Positions 63,830 through 64,000 of a stretch of 64,000 nucleotides of DNA are shown here, one piece after another (the first letter of the stretch is position 1; each line of letters starts with the position of its first letter). The translations under genes were made by a program, and so were the position numbers. The stretch covers positions 248,240 through 312,239 of the forward strand of contig NZ_GG667519.1 of assembly GCF_000159135.1 (NCBI RefSeq), given 5' to 3'. Under the pieces are notes generated by a model. The model was not told the DNA's origin. It was given only the letters and a program-made list of their open reading frames with translations, and did not search any database. Source of the stretch: Corynebacterium striatum ATCC 6940. Its GTDB lineage: Bacteria > Actinomycetota > Actinomycetes > Mycobacteriales > Mycobacteriaceae.

Positions 63830-64000
63830 CTAGCAGCCTCGGTCAGTTCGCCACGACGACAGACGGTCGTTATTCCAGAAACCGACGTAGTTGTTGCGAG
63901 ATTGCTGGGTCATGGTGTGACATTTGCCCTGCCCGTTGGCATCGTGATACCAAGCGGCGTTTGACCAAGTGTTGTTGATCCACGACGAAGTCTTATCGTT
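63830..64000 (-). CDS. small secreted Trp-rich peptide, 5' end beyond window
   Basis: The visible C-terminal 56 residues read NDKTSSWINNTWSNAAWYHD, then ANGQGKCHTMTQQSRNNYVG and FWNNDRLSSWRTDRGC, followed by TAG at 63832-63830. Frequent Trp, Asn and His, a WYHD segment and two cysteines (one terminal) resemble the mature part of lactococcin 972-type peptides, although GTW-YG at the mature start would lie off the edge. The next two genes encode a bacteriocin-type ABC transporter. Family assignment is therefore probable, not proved. Confidence 0.6.
   Translation of the reverse strand, partial: NDKTSSWINNTWSNAAWYHDANGQGKCHTMTQQSRNNYVGFWNNDRLSSWRTDRGC

Overview
This window looks like chromosomal DNA of a Corynebacterium. 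The evidence is high G+C, many GTG starts, monomeric isocitrate dehydrogenase, a PdxR/PdxST locus, a prpDBC cluster with a PrpR-type regulator, DtxR-like boxes in front of iron genes, a SigK/RskA pair and DipZ. The species cannot be fixed from the sequence. Most of the window is a compact core with short gaps and many 1-4 bp stop/start overlaps. No rRNA, tRNA, CRISPR array or transposase was seen.

Layout. 0-2.7 kb: a truncated membrane protein with its XRE regulator behind a perfect inverted-repeat operator, then two bacterial-PH membrane proteins. 2.6-5.2 kb: feoA-feoB-feoC-like iron(II) uptake; feoB carries a one-base frameshift. 5.2-9.6 kb: trmL, folD, a DUF3017 protein, metX and metY. 9.7-13.6 kb: dipZ plus an MBL-fold hydrolase, divergent from a methionine-rich lipoprotein and sigK-rskA, with mirror-image SigK-type promoters. 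13.7-24 kb: pdxR/pdxST, ppc, an HNH endonuclease, an M3 oligopeptidase and a PepSY membrane protein.

24.2-31.1 kb is an accessory island of lower G+C by eye. It holds an AlbA_2/ATPase regulator, three copies of a phased repeat unit, a decayed second copy of the 3' end of icd, and a complete lactococcin-972-type bacteriocin operon (peptide, permease, ATPase, LuxR-type regulator). The intact icd follows directly. 33.4-38.2 kb is a five-gene siderophore uptake and reduction operon. 38.3-54.5 kb is mixed housekeeping: MFS exporter, exonuclease III-like enzyme, trpS, YihY, RDD protein, DacC, a deaminase-like pseudoenzyme, an esterase, an NlpC/P60-EspC-like pair, upp, an M20 hydrolase and an LpdA-like flavoprotein. 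54.5-60.7 kb: an Ltp-repeat surface protein and the methylcitrate locus. 60.7-64 kb: a second bacteriocin-type permease/ATPase pair with the 3' end of a small secreted peptide gene, cut by the window edge.

The most unexpected signal is not a gene. The gapped word GCTTNNCGACG (reverse CGTCGNNAAGC) occurs about 49 times by hand count, where chance predicts fewer than one. The two N positions take almost every value, and copies sit on both strands, in several reading registers and in an intergenic gap. Twice the word forms a 20-bp palindrome. It is absent from the bacteriocin operon and the AlbA_2 gene.
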